Source: Novipirellula artificiosorum (GTDB taxonomy: Bacteria > Planctomycetota > Planctomycetia > Pirellulales > Pirellulaceae). From it: a stretch of DNA of 57,327 nt. The first letter of the stretch is position 1. Every line of letters begins with the position of its first letter. This document shows, in pieces, positions 28,297-34,963 of this stretch. The position numbers and the translations under genes are program-made. Location: assembly GCF_007860135.1 (NCBI RefSeq), contig NZ_SJPV01000023.1:1-57327 (forward strand), given 5' to 3'. The notes under the pieces are model-generated. The model did not search any database. It saw nothing but the letters and a program-made list of their open reading frames with translations, and was not told the DNA's origin.

Positions 28297-29190
28297 ATGA
28301 GTTGCTCCAATAGAACGAAATCGACAACGGTTGAGTGCTGCAAGGCATCCATCAACGTCGAATCCGAATCGCCAAGGATCCGAAGACGGTTCTTCCATCT
28401 TAAGTACCTTTTTGACCGCGTTGCCGGTTGGGTCTTGTTGGTGGCGTTTTCTCCACTGACGCTGTTGCTGTGGATGATCGTGAAATTGACTTCGCCCGGT
28501 CCCGGTTTTTACAAGCAAGAACGGGTGGGGTTGAATGGCGAAACATTTGACATTTTCAAACTTCGCTCGATGAACGTCGATGCCGAAAAATCGGGGAAAG
28601 CGATTTGGGCGAAAAAGGGGGATCCTCGAACAACGCCCGTTGGCCGCACCCTGCGAAAACTTCACCTCGACGAGATTCCTCAGTTGTTTAACGTCGCTCG
28701 CGGTGAAATGTCGTTTGTGGGCCCACGGCCCGAACGACCCTCCATTTGTGAGACGTTGGCCGAGGAAATCGATGGCTACTACGATCGGACCCACGTCAAG
28801 CCGGGAATCACCGGTTTGTCGCAAATCAATTTGCCGCCCGACGAAAAAATCGAGGATGTGCGTCGCAAACAAGTCTTGGATCTTTGCTATATCGGCGAAA
28901 CCAACGTTTGGCTGGAATTACGGATTTTGATCGCCACCGCGCTGCGCATTGTGGGGGTCAAGGGTGAGACGGTGATGCGGTGGATGCGGTTATGCCGCCG
29001 AGACCTGCTGGTTCAACAAGGCCTCGCTCAAGCTCACCCGACCCCGCACGCAAACCGCAAAAAGCTCCCGAATGTCCCCCGTCCCTCGCGCGCCGCAAAA
29101 CAGGTACCGGTCGCAGTCGGTGTGCTCAATGAAGACTCGCCCGCTGAATTGAATACCGATTCGTTTGCGCCCCCGCATCATCCGCGTTAA
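28297..29190 (+). CDS. Undecaprenyl-phosphate sugar-1-phosphate transferase
   Basis: 297 residues. It matches the bacterial sugar transferase domain: KYLFDRVAGWVLLVAFSPLTLLLW membrane segment, SPGPGFYKQERVGLNGETFDIFKLRSM, TPVGRTLRKLHLDEIPQLFNVARGEMSFVGPRPERP, and KPGITGLSQINLPPDEKIEDV. This enzyme adds the first sugar phosphate to the lipid carrier at the inner membrane and so starts repeat-unit synthesis. It has a single membrane segment, as in the PglC-like core, without the extra four-helix N terminus of WbaP. The C-terminal ~60 residues are a basic, proline-rich extension. It follows the EpsI-like gene by 109 bases. Confidence 0.93.
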   Translation: MSCSNRTKSTTVECCKASINVESESPRIRRRFFHLKYLFDRVAGWVLLVAFSPLTLLLWMIVKLTSPGPGFYKQERVGLNGETFDIFKLRSMNVDAEKSGKAIWAKKGDPRTTPVGRTLRKLHLDEIPQLFNVARGEMSFVGPRPERPSICETLAEEIDGYYDRTHVKPGITGLSQINLPPDEKIEDVRRKQVLDLCYIGETNVWLELRILIATALRIVGVKGETVMRWMRLCRRDLLVQQGLAQAHPTPHANRKKLPNVPRPSRAAKQVPVAVGVLNEDSPAELNTDSFAPPHHPR

Positions 29191-29244
29191 CGGTCGTTCC
29201 AGCCTACGTCAACACCTTCAATCCGAAAGAAATCACTCGCTGAC

Positions 29245-30183
29245 ATGAGCGCCGACGACTGCTGTCCGATCTCGCAGATCCCCAATGCGCTCACGGTCGA
29301 TGTGGAAGACTACTTTCACGTCTCGGCGTTCGCTGATCGTGTTTGTCGTCATGATTGGGACCGCTATGAATGTCGAGTGGAAACCAGCACCGATCGGTTG
29401 CTTTCGCTGTTCGATGCCGAACAAGTGCGGGGCACCTTCTTTGTCCTCGGCTGGGTGGCCGAGCGGTATCCGGCGCTGATCCGACGGATTGCCGATGCCG
29501 GTCACGAAATCGCCTCGCATGGCTATTGGCACCAACTCGTTTACGACCTGACACCCGAAGCGTTCGCTAAAGACATTGCCGACAGCAAAGAGGCGATCGC
29601 GGACGCCTGCGGCGTCGTTGTCACAGCCTACCGAGCCCCCAGTTTTTCGATCACCGAAAAATCACTGTGGGCGTTGGATATCCTGGCCGAACACGGCTTC
29701 GAGACCGATTCCAGCATCTTTCCCATCAGCGGCCACGACCGCTACGGAATGGCAACGGCCCAAAAAGAGATCCATGAAATCCAAACCGAACATGGACCCA
29801 TCCGTGAATTCCCTCCATCCGCATGGTCGACCGGGCGAGTACACGTTCCCGTCGGCGGAGGCTACTTTCGGCTGTTTCCGCTCCGATTGACCTCGCAAGC
29901 AATCAACGCAGTCCGCCGCGAAGGCCGGCCAGCGATGTTTTACACCCATCCATGGGAAATCGATGCGGACCAGCCACGAATCAAACAGATCAACAAGAGA
30001 AGCCGATTTCGGCACTACGTCGGCTTGAAGCGCACCGAAAATCGTCTCCGTCGGCTTTGCAGCACCCACCGTTTCGGCCCCATGGCCGCAGTCATCGAAT
30101 CGGTAACGAGCCACGAAGTAAATAGGCCGGAACGACCACCGGCAGCCCCAGCACCGGAAAAACCACATGAAAGCATTCTCTAG
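29245..30183 (+). CDS. Polysaccharide deacetylase, exosortase-locus type (DUF3473)
   Basis: 312 residues, no signal peptide. The NodB-like domain starts with NALTVDVEDYFHVSAF, the signature of the deacetylase subfamily encoded in exosortase/EPS loci. It continues with RGTFFVLGWVAERYPALIRRI, the metal-binding GHEIASHGYWHQ, YRAPSFSIT and the C-terminal DUF3473-like FYTHPWEIDADQPRIK. It removes N- or O-acyl groups from the nascent glycan. Only 54 bases separate it from the sugar transferase. Its last ~20 codons (PERPPAAPAPEKPHESIL) run into the GTAGGCTGG-type repeat region, so the C-terminal tail may be repeat-derived. Confidence 0.92.
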   Translation: MSADDCCPISQIPNALTVDVEDYFHVSAFADRVCRHDWDRYECRVETSTDRLLSLFDAEQVRGTFFVLGWVAERYPALIRRIADAGHEIASHGYWHQLVYDLTPEAFAKDIADSKEAIADACGVVVTAYRAPSFSITEKSLWALDILAEHGFETDSSIFPISGHDRYGMATAQKEIHEIQTEHGPIREFPPSAWSTGRVHVPVGGGYFRLFPLRLTSQAINAVRREGRPAMFYTHPWEIDADQPRIKQINKRSRFRHYVGLKRTENRLRRLCSTHRFGPMAAVIESVTSHEVNRPERPPAAPAPEKPHESIL

Positions 30184-30204
30184 TCCCCAACGTCGAAGGC
30201 GTCA

Positions 30205-30680
30205 CCGTAGGCTGGAACGACCACCGGGAGTTCCGGCACCGAACAAGCACACAACCAACCACGAGTCGCTGACGCCGAAAGCATTCCCGTAGGCTGGAAC
30301 GACCACAGAAACAATCCACTAGCTGAACAGCGTCATTTTATGAGCGGCAAGGCGCTAGCCGCCGGTAAACGGTAAATCGCCCACGAAGTGCCGCCGTCCG
30401 ACCACGAGTCCCTAACTCCAAAAGCATCGCAGTACGCAAAAACGACCACCGGGAGTTCCGGCACCAAGCAACCGCAACCGAACAACCAACCACGAGTCCC
30501 TGACGCCGAAAGCATTCCCGTAGGCTGGAACAACCAACGGCAGTTCCGGCACCGAACAACAACCACGAGTCGCTGACGCCGAAAGCATTCCCGTAGGCTG
30601 GAACAACCAACGGCAGTTCCGGCAATGAACAACCGCAACCACACAACCATGAGCCGCTGACGCCGACGGCGTCACAGCAG
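30205..30680. repeat. Tandem array of GTAGGCTGG repeats
   Basis: Units of about 73-88 bases start near 30205, 30287, 30428 (degenerate head), 30518 and 30591. Each runs CCGTAGGCTGGAACRACCA, then GTTCCGGC, then CCACGAGTCSCTGACGCCG and AAAGCATTC. A decayed first unit starts inside the deacetylase gene near 30122. The unit starting at 30287 is interrupted by the repeat at 30319-30399. Confidence 0.75.
30319..30399. repeat. Second, shortened copy of the 14835 repeat
   Basis: It begins CTAGCTGAACAGCGTC, has the left arm GAGCGGCAAGGCGCTAGCCG, and jumps directly to AAACGGTAAATCGC...CCGTCC. Compared with 14835-14978 it lacks the right hairpin arm. It lies inside a GTAGGCTGG unit. Confidence 0.7.
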
Positions 30681-30715
30681 GTAGCCGGCGGTCGAGCGCA
30701 AGCGAACACCGCCGG
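30681..30715. repeat. GTAG-headed REP hairpin (CCGGCGGT)
   Basis: GTAG is followed by a perfect hairpin with arms CCGGCGGT and ACCGCCGG and a 15-base loop. It is a single element sequence-distinct from the other families in this window. Confidence 0.65.
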
Positions 30716-30996
30716 ATCGCATCCAAACCGATCGATTCGACCCCGAAGGGCGTCGCAGCGCCCCGGCCCGATGAACCGCGGCACAGAGGCGGCAGCCCGC
30801 CAAACGATTTCAATTGAAACAACGCCCCGATTCACGCACCCAACTGACGAATCATCCGGGCGAGAATAAACAACAAACGGCATCAGCCGTACAATCCCCC
30901 CTTTAGCGGTGGATTGAGCACCAAAGAAAACGAAAAAAGTGCGGAAACCTTCCGTACAGTAGAACACCAATTAGTCTGTGACTTTTGAATTTAAGG

Positions 30997-31143
30997 GTAG
31001 CGGAACTCGTCAAGAGTTTCGGCCTGTTGTAACGATCCAGGGTGCCACCCAAGTGGACGAAGTCTGCGCCGACGGAAGCCAAGCCCCGATTCGTTCATGC
31101 AAATTTGAGTTCAGGGCAGCGGAACTCGCAGAGAGTTCCCCCA
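30997..31143. repeat. Two degenerate GTAGCGG half elements
   Basis: Two direct copies of the GTAGCGG family at about 30997-31021 and 31115-31140. Each follows a TTTGARTT..AGGG lead and carries CGGAACTCG. They are diverged relatives of the elements at 52-57 kb. Confidence 0.6.
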
Positions 31144-31174
31144 CATCACTTATGCCCGCGTTTTGAGTATAAGA

Positions 31175-31223
31175 GTACGTCAGGCTTTCTTGCCTGACAG
31201 TCAGCCTAGAAAGGCTAACGTAC
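31175..31223. repeat. GTAC-headed inverted REP pair
   Basis: GTAC then GTCAGGC-tttctt-GCCTGAC, followed by an inverse element TCAGCCT-agaa-AGGCT ending ACGTAC. Two facing hairpins share the same outer tetramer. Confidence 0.6.
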
Positions 31224-31361
31224 TTTGCGACAACCAATGTAGAACAGCGTCCCACTTCAGGGTCGTGCACTTATTGGATCGTTGTTCATTGAGTAGCTAC
31301 GGTACCATTACCTCTACTTTGGAAGAGGTCAGCGCCTAACCTGGATTATTCATCCGCCTTT

Positions 31362-31434
31362 GCTGGAGTTCAGGCTTTAGCCGCTGTTGCTCGCAAATCC
31401 AGTCTGCAAATCGCCTAAAGGCTACGACTCCAAC
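31362..31434. repeat. REP-like element related to 10342
   Basis: It starts GCTGGAGTTCAGGCTTTAGCC and ends GCCTAAAGGCTACGACTCCAAC, an imperfect inverted pair. The ends match the hairpin between the convergent genes at 10342-10412. Confidence 0.6.
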
Positions 31435-31588
31435 GTTCCCAGAATAGGTAATTGGGCAAGTTACCCGGGATTTAATTGTCATTTTGCATTTTGCAATTCC
31501 CATTTTTTTAAGTCTCCCCATGGCCACCGAAATCGCGTATCGCACCAGCCCCGCTGAATTTCCATAAGCCCACAACGAGCACCTCGCT

Positions 31589-33043
31589 TTGCACTTTCCT
31601 CGCCTGTTGATGCTAACGCATCGATTCGTTTATCCGCCCAACCGGGGTGACCGAATCCGATCCTACAACTTGCTGCGGGTGCTTAGCGACCATTATCGCA
31701 TCACGCTTGCCTGTACGGCGGACGAACCCGTTTCAACAGCGGATCGTTCACATGTCGACACATTTTGTGAATCCGTCATCGTCGCTCCACTCAGCCGTGG
31801 CGGGCGTTTGCTGGCTGCGGCGACCTCGGCGGGGCGCGGTTGCAGCCTAACCGCCGGTATGTTCCATCATTCAGGCCTACAAAAATCCATTGAATCCGAG
31901 CAGCGATCAAACCCGTTTGACGCTGTACTGGTATTCTGCAGCAGCATGTTCCCGTATGTCGACAACCCATTATTCAAAGACACTCGGATGATTGTCGACT
32001 TGGTAGACGTCGACAGTGCCAAGTGGTCACAGATGGGCCAAGAATCCACATGGATCAAACGTCCCATCTACCGCTTCGAAGCGAACCGAGTCCGCCAATT
32101 AGAGCAGCGGATCGCTGATCGTGCCGACGCAGTCGTGTTAGTCAGTGACAGAGAAGCCGACCTATTCCGTCGCTGTGTCAACACAAACACCCCCATCATC
32201 GGCGTATCCAACGGAGTCGACACCGACTTTTTCGTTCCGCGTCATCCGAATGCGGCTGATCCGAAACGAAAAAGAAGTGTGAAGAGTGAGGTAAAAAGTG
32301 TGAAACCGGAACAGTCCTGTTCTTCCTTCACTCTTCACTCTTCACCTTTCAAACTTCTTTTCACTGGCGTCCTCGATTACGCTCCGAACGTTGAAGGCAT
32401 CGATTGGTTCTGCCGCCAAGTGCTCCCCACCCTAAACGCATCCCCCACTTCGTCAGAGCAAGTTGGAGTTCAGGCTTCAGCCGCCCAAGAGCAAGCTGCT
32501 ACCCAGGCGTCAGCCGCCCAAGAGCAAGCTGCTACCCAGGCGTCAGCCGCCCAAGAGCAAGCTGCTACCCAGCCTTCAGCTGTCCCGCTCACTCCCTCAC
32601 TCCCTCATTCCACCACTCCCCATCTCCCCTTTACCCTTACCATCGTCGGTCGCCGTCCCAATGCAAAAGTCCAAGACTTAGCCACGCTGCCCGGAGTCAA
32701 CCTGGTAGGCGAAGTCCCCGACGTCCGGCCTTATCTTCACGGTGCGGACATCGCGATCTCCCCGTTGAAGTTGGCCAGAGGAATCCAAAACAAGGTGCTG
32801 GAGGCGATGGCATCGGAGTTGCCCGTCGTCTTGACGACGCAGTCCGCCGAAGGGATCGATGCCATCTCAAGCCAACACTTCGTGATCGCCAACACCGTTG
32901 ACCAGTGGCACACGGCAATCACAGAATTAGCGAACAACAAAGATGTCCGAACAAGAATGGCCCAAGCCGCCCGAGACCTCGTCGTGAATGAGTATTCCTG
33001 GCCCGCCCGATTAAGTGAATTCGTTAAGTTATTATCCAAGTAG
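31589..33043 (+). CDS. Exosortase-locus glycosyltransferase with repeat-derived inserts
   Basis: 484 residues from TTG at 31589; the next ATG (31610) would clip the first beta strand. The opening RLLMLTHRFVYPPNRGDRIRSYNLL matches the PEP-CTERM/EpsH-associated sugar transferase family (TIGR03087 type). The GT4 C domain appears as LLFTGVLDYAPNVEGIDWFCRQVLPTL, then FTLTIVGRRPNAKVQDLA, LVGEVPDVRPYLHGADIAISPLKLARGIQNKVLEAMASELPVV. Two stretches look foreign: residues ~228-250 (KRKRSVKSEVKSVKPEQ..), and ~289-350, which contain three copies of ASAAQEQAATQ and a Pro/Ser/Thr-rich tail. Both lie in loops before core strands, so the enzyme may still work. The TAG stop lies in the GTAG head of a repeat. 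Confidence 0.88.
   Translation: MHFPRLLMLTHRFVYPPNRGDRIRSYNLLRVLSDHYRITLACTADEPVSTADRSHVDTFCESVIVAPLSRGGRLLAAATSAGRGCSLTAGMFHHSGLQKSIESEQRSNPFDAVLVFCSSMFPYVDNPLFKDTRMIVDLVDVDSAKWSQMGQESTWIKRPIYRFEANRVRQLEQRIADRADAVVLVSDREADLFRRCVNTNTPIIGVSNGVDTDFFVPRHPNAADPKRKRSVKSEVKSVKPEQSCSSFTLHSSPFKLLFTGVLDYAPNVEGIDWFCRQVLPTLNASPTSSEQVGVQASAAQEQAATQASAAQEQAATQASAAQEQAATQPSAVPLTPSLPHSTTPHLPFTLTIVGRRPNAKVQDLATLPGVNLVGEVPDVRPYLHGADIAISPLKLARGIQNKVLEAMASELPVVLTTQSAEGIDAISSQHFVIANTVDQWHTAITELANNKDVRTRMAQAARDLVVNEYSWPARLSEFVKLLSK
32481..32579 (+). repeat. 33-bp in-frame tandem repeat inside glycosyltransferase
   Basis: Three exact or near-exact copies of a 33-base unit starting CCGCCCAAGAGCAAGCTG. As 33 is a multiple of three, the frame is kept and an 11-residue peptide repeats. 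The preceding bases (TTGGAGTTCAGGCTTCAGCC) resemble the 31362 repeat family. Confidence 0.8.
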
Positions 33044-33077
33044 GCTGGACCGACCAACGGGAGTTCCGGCATCACGA

Positions 33078-33188
33078 TAGTCGCTGATCGCTCCGCCGAT
33101 CAGTTGCTTTTTGTCAACGTCGCGATCAAACCTACTACTGGATTACGCAATCGCGAAAACGATGGACCGGCGGAGCGATCCACGACTA
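33078..33188. mobile_element. MITE-like element, copy 1
   Basis: 111 bases with 21-base terminal inverted repeats (TAGTCGCTGATCGCTCCGCC left; CGGAGCGATCCACGACTA right; 19 of 21 match) and an inner hairpin TCGCGAT / ATCGCGA. There is no coding capacity. The flanking GTTCCGGCATC is shared with copy 2. Confidence 0.65.
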
Positions 33189-33228
33189 AATTGCCAAACT
33201 CGTGAACGTTCACGTTCCGGCATCGCGA

Positions 33229-33340
33229 TAGTTGCTGATCGCTCCGCTGATCAGTTACTTTTTTGTCAACGTCGCGATCAAACCTACTACTGGATTACGC
33301 AATCGCGAAAACGATGGATCGGCGGAGCGATCCACGACTA
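33229..33340. mobile_element. MITE-like element, copy 2
   Basis: 112 bases, nearly identical to the element at 33078 (a few substitutions and one extra T), in the same orientation. Together with its flank it forms a tandem duplication of about 148 bases. Confidence 0.65.
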
Positions 33341-33463
33341 AATAATTAGACTCATGAACGGTTTCGTTCCGGCATCACGCACGCAGCCAATCGCTCACCC
33401 GCACAGACATGCCGGGACTCGCAAAGCCTCGTCCCAGCCTACATTACTCTGTTAGCACCACCC

Positions 33464-33547
33464 GTAGCGGAAGTCGCAGAGACTTTCGTTTCCCAAGCAG
33501 CACACTTCCCACAATAACCCCTCGAAAATCTCTGCGATTTCCGCTAC
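33464..33547. repeat. GTAGCGG inverted REP pair
   Basis: The left half is GTAG then CGGAAGTC-gcaga-GACTTTCG. The right half is the inverse, CGAAAATC-tctgc-GATTTCCG-CTAC. It lies just before the ABC permease gene and belongs to the family dense at 52-57 kb. Confidence 0.8.
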
Positions 33548-33574
33548 GTATGCGACACGAATCTAAGAAGAAAC

Positions 33575-34477
33575 ATGACTAGCGTTCTCGATACAACTCC
33601 GTCCGTCACCCGCGATGCGACTCCACGACAAAACGCCGTCAATGACACGTTCGCGCCAGAGCATATCACGATCATCGAACGGCGAAGTGGGTGGCACTTG
33701 CTCGACTGGAAAGAACTGGTTGCCTACCGCGACCTATTCCGCTTTCTGATTTGGCGTGAGATCAAAGTACGCTATGCGCAAAGCGCGATTGGGATCGGCT
33801 GGGCCATCATACAACCCCTCTTTTCCATGTTGGTCTTCACCATCGTGTTTGGACGGTTGGCCAAAGTTGAAAGTGACGGGGTGCCGTATGCGTTATTCAG
33901 TTTCGCGGCTCTGGTGCCCTGGACCTACTTTTCCAACGCGGTCACTGACGGTGTAAACGCGCTCGTCAGTGAAGCCAACATGCTACGGAAGATCTATTTT
34001 CCGCGGATCCTGATGCCATTATCGGCCGTCGCAGCGAAGCTAGTCGACTTCACAATCGCGATGTGCATGTTGGCGATCTTGATGATCTTCTATCGCCACG
34101 CACCGAGTCTTGGAATCCTAGCATTGCCGCTGCTGGTTGCGTTAATGATGTTGACGGCTAGTGCCATCAGTCTGTGGTTAACGGCTTTGGCAGTACAGTA
34201 TCGTGACGTGAAGCATGCGATGGGATTTATGGTTCAATTAGCGATGTACGGATCGCCTGTGGTCTACGCCACCAGTTTGATCCCGGAACAATATCGGCTG
34301 CTCTATGCGATCAACCCAATGGTCGGAGTGATCGAGGGATTCCGCAGTGCGCTATTAGGAACCCAGCCGATGCCTTGGGATTTGATCGCTGTAGGAATAC
34401 TCAGTGCCAGCGTCTTGTTCATCACCGGCCTAGCCTTCTTCCGAAGCAAAGAAAGAACCTTTGCGGATGTAGCTTGA
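33575..34477 (+). CDS. ABC-2 polysaccharide exporter permease (Wzm type)
   Basis: 300 residues, six predicted membrane helices. The pre-helix segment LVAYRDLFRFLIWREIKVRYAQSAIGIGWAIIQPLFSMLVFTIVFGRLAK is typical of Wzm/TagG/KpsM-like permeases, as are PRILMPLSAVAAKLVDF, AVQYRDVKHAMGFMVQLAMYGSPVVY and INPMVGVIEGFRSALLG. It forms the inner-membrane channel for a lipid-linked glycan with the ATPase at 34964. The pair is normally adjacent or overlapping; here 486 bases carrying a decayed gene and CTAG repeats separate them. Confidence 0.93.
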   Translation: MTSVLDTTPSVTRDATPRQNAVNDTFAPEHITIIERRSGWHLLDWKELVAYRDLFRFLIWREIKVRYAQSAIGIGWAIIQPLFSMLVFTIVFGRLAKVESDGVPYALFSFAALVPWTYFSNAVTDGVNALVSEANMLRKIYFPRILMPLSAVAAKLVDFTIAMCMLAILMIFYRHAPSLGILALPLLVALMMLTASAISLWLTALAVQYRDVKHAMGFMVQLAMYGSPVVYATSLIPEQYRLLYAINPMVGVIEGFRSALLGTQPMPWDLIAVGILSASVLFITGLAFFRSKERTFADVA

Positions 34478-34483
34478 GAGCGG

Positions 34484-34557
34484 CTAGAAACTAGAAACTA
34501 GAAACTAGAAACTAGAAACTAGAAACTAGAAACTAGAAACTAGAAACTAGAAACTAG
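34484..34557 (+). repeat. CTAGAAA heptamer array
   Basis: About ten head-to-tail copies of the 7-base unit CTAGAAA, followed by CTAGCGGCTAGTGACTAG just before the decayed four-helix-bundle gene. Arrays of this kind can change length by slippage. Confidence 0.95.
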
Positions 34558-34576
34558 CGGCTAGTGACTAGAATAA

Positions 34577-34937
34577 ATGAGCTATGAAGACTTGGATGTT
34601 TGGAAGCGTTCGGCGAGGTAGTTCGGTGACGTTGTATCAAGAAACGAAGGAATTGTGAGACTTCGGTTTTCACGAACAGTTAACACGAAGCGGACTATCG
34701 ATTCCGTCAAACATTGCCGAAGGTTACGAGCGAGATAGCGATGCCGAGATCGCTCGCTCCTTAACGATCGCCAAAGGCTCTGCCGGCGAGCTACGAACCC
34801 AAATCCTGATCGGCATCAAAGCGGATTTTTTGCAACGTACGCCAGCAACGCAATGGGCAGACGAAGCCCAACAAATCAGCGAAATGCTAGCCGCCCTAAT
34901 CCGACATCACCGTAAAAAACTAGCTCCTAGCTCCTAG
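34577..34937 (+). pseudogene. Four-helix-bundle protein (23S rRNA intervening-sequence type), decayed
   Basis: The ATG at 34577 gives SYEDLDVWKRSAR, the classic start of this family. One extra base near 34617-34622 shifts the frame, after which SVTLYQETKEL continues. A TGA at 34656-34658 replaces an expected CGA (Arg). The rest, DFGFHEQLTRSGLSIPSNIA, EGYERDSDAEIARSLTIAKG and SAGELRTQ, is well conserved to the TAG at 34935. The restored product would be about 119 residues, normal for the family. These small proteins form pentameric helical bundles; some are encoded inside 23S rRNA insertions, and they are related to the Avd proteins of diversity-generating retroelements. CTAG repeats flank it on both sides. 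Confidence 0.85.
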
Positions 34938-34944
34938 CTCCTAG
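34920..34944 (+). repeat. CTAGCTC heptamer array (inverse CTAGGAG)
   Basis: About three copies of CTAGCTC, overlapping the last codons of the decayed gene. Read on the other strand this is CTAGGAG, an inverted counterpart of the CTAGAAA array on the left side. Confidence 0.9.
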
Positions 34945-34963
34945 CCACTACCCACGAAAAATA

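Larger units (their letters stand above)
30184..31588. other. 1.4 kb repeat-filled intergenic region
   Basis: No gene can be supported: frames on both strands simply translate the repeats. The region holds at least five repeat types, listed separately: a GTAGGCTGG tandem array, a CTAGCTG palindrome copy, a GTAGCCGGCGG hairpin, GTAGCGG half elements, and GTACGTCAGG and GTTGGAGT hairpins. It separates the deacetylase from the glycosyltransferase at 31589. Confidence 0.7.
33040..33444. repeat. GTAGGCTGG-type inverted ends around a duplicated element
   Basis: The left end is GTAGGCTGGACC...GTTCCGGC (from 33040). The right end is GCCGGGAC...GTCCCAGCCTAC (to 33444). Between them lie two copies of the element at 33078 and 33229. 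The arrangement is like the pair at 27249-27428 but expanded. Confidence 0.55.

Noticed and set aside
30338..30970. 210-codon minus-strand frame across the repeat region, with further shorter overlapping frames
   Set aside because: It only translates REP repeats (recurring PELPVV / ECFRRQ peptides) and has no start signal or domain.
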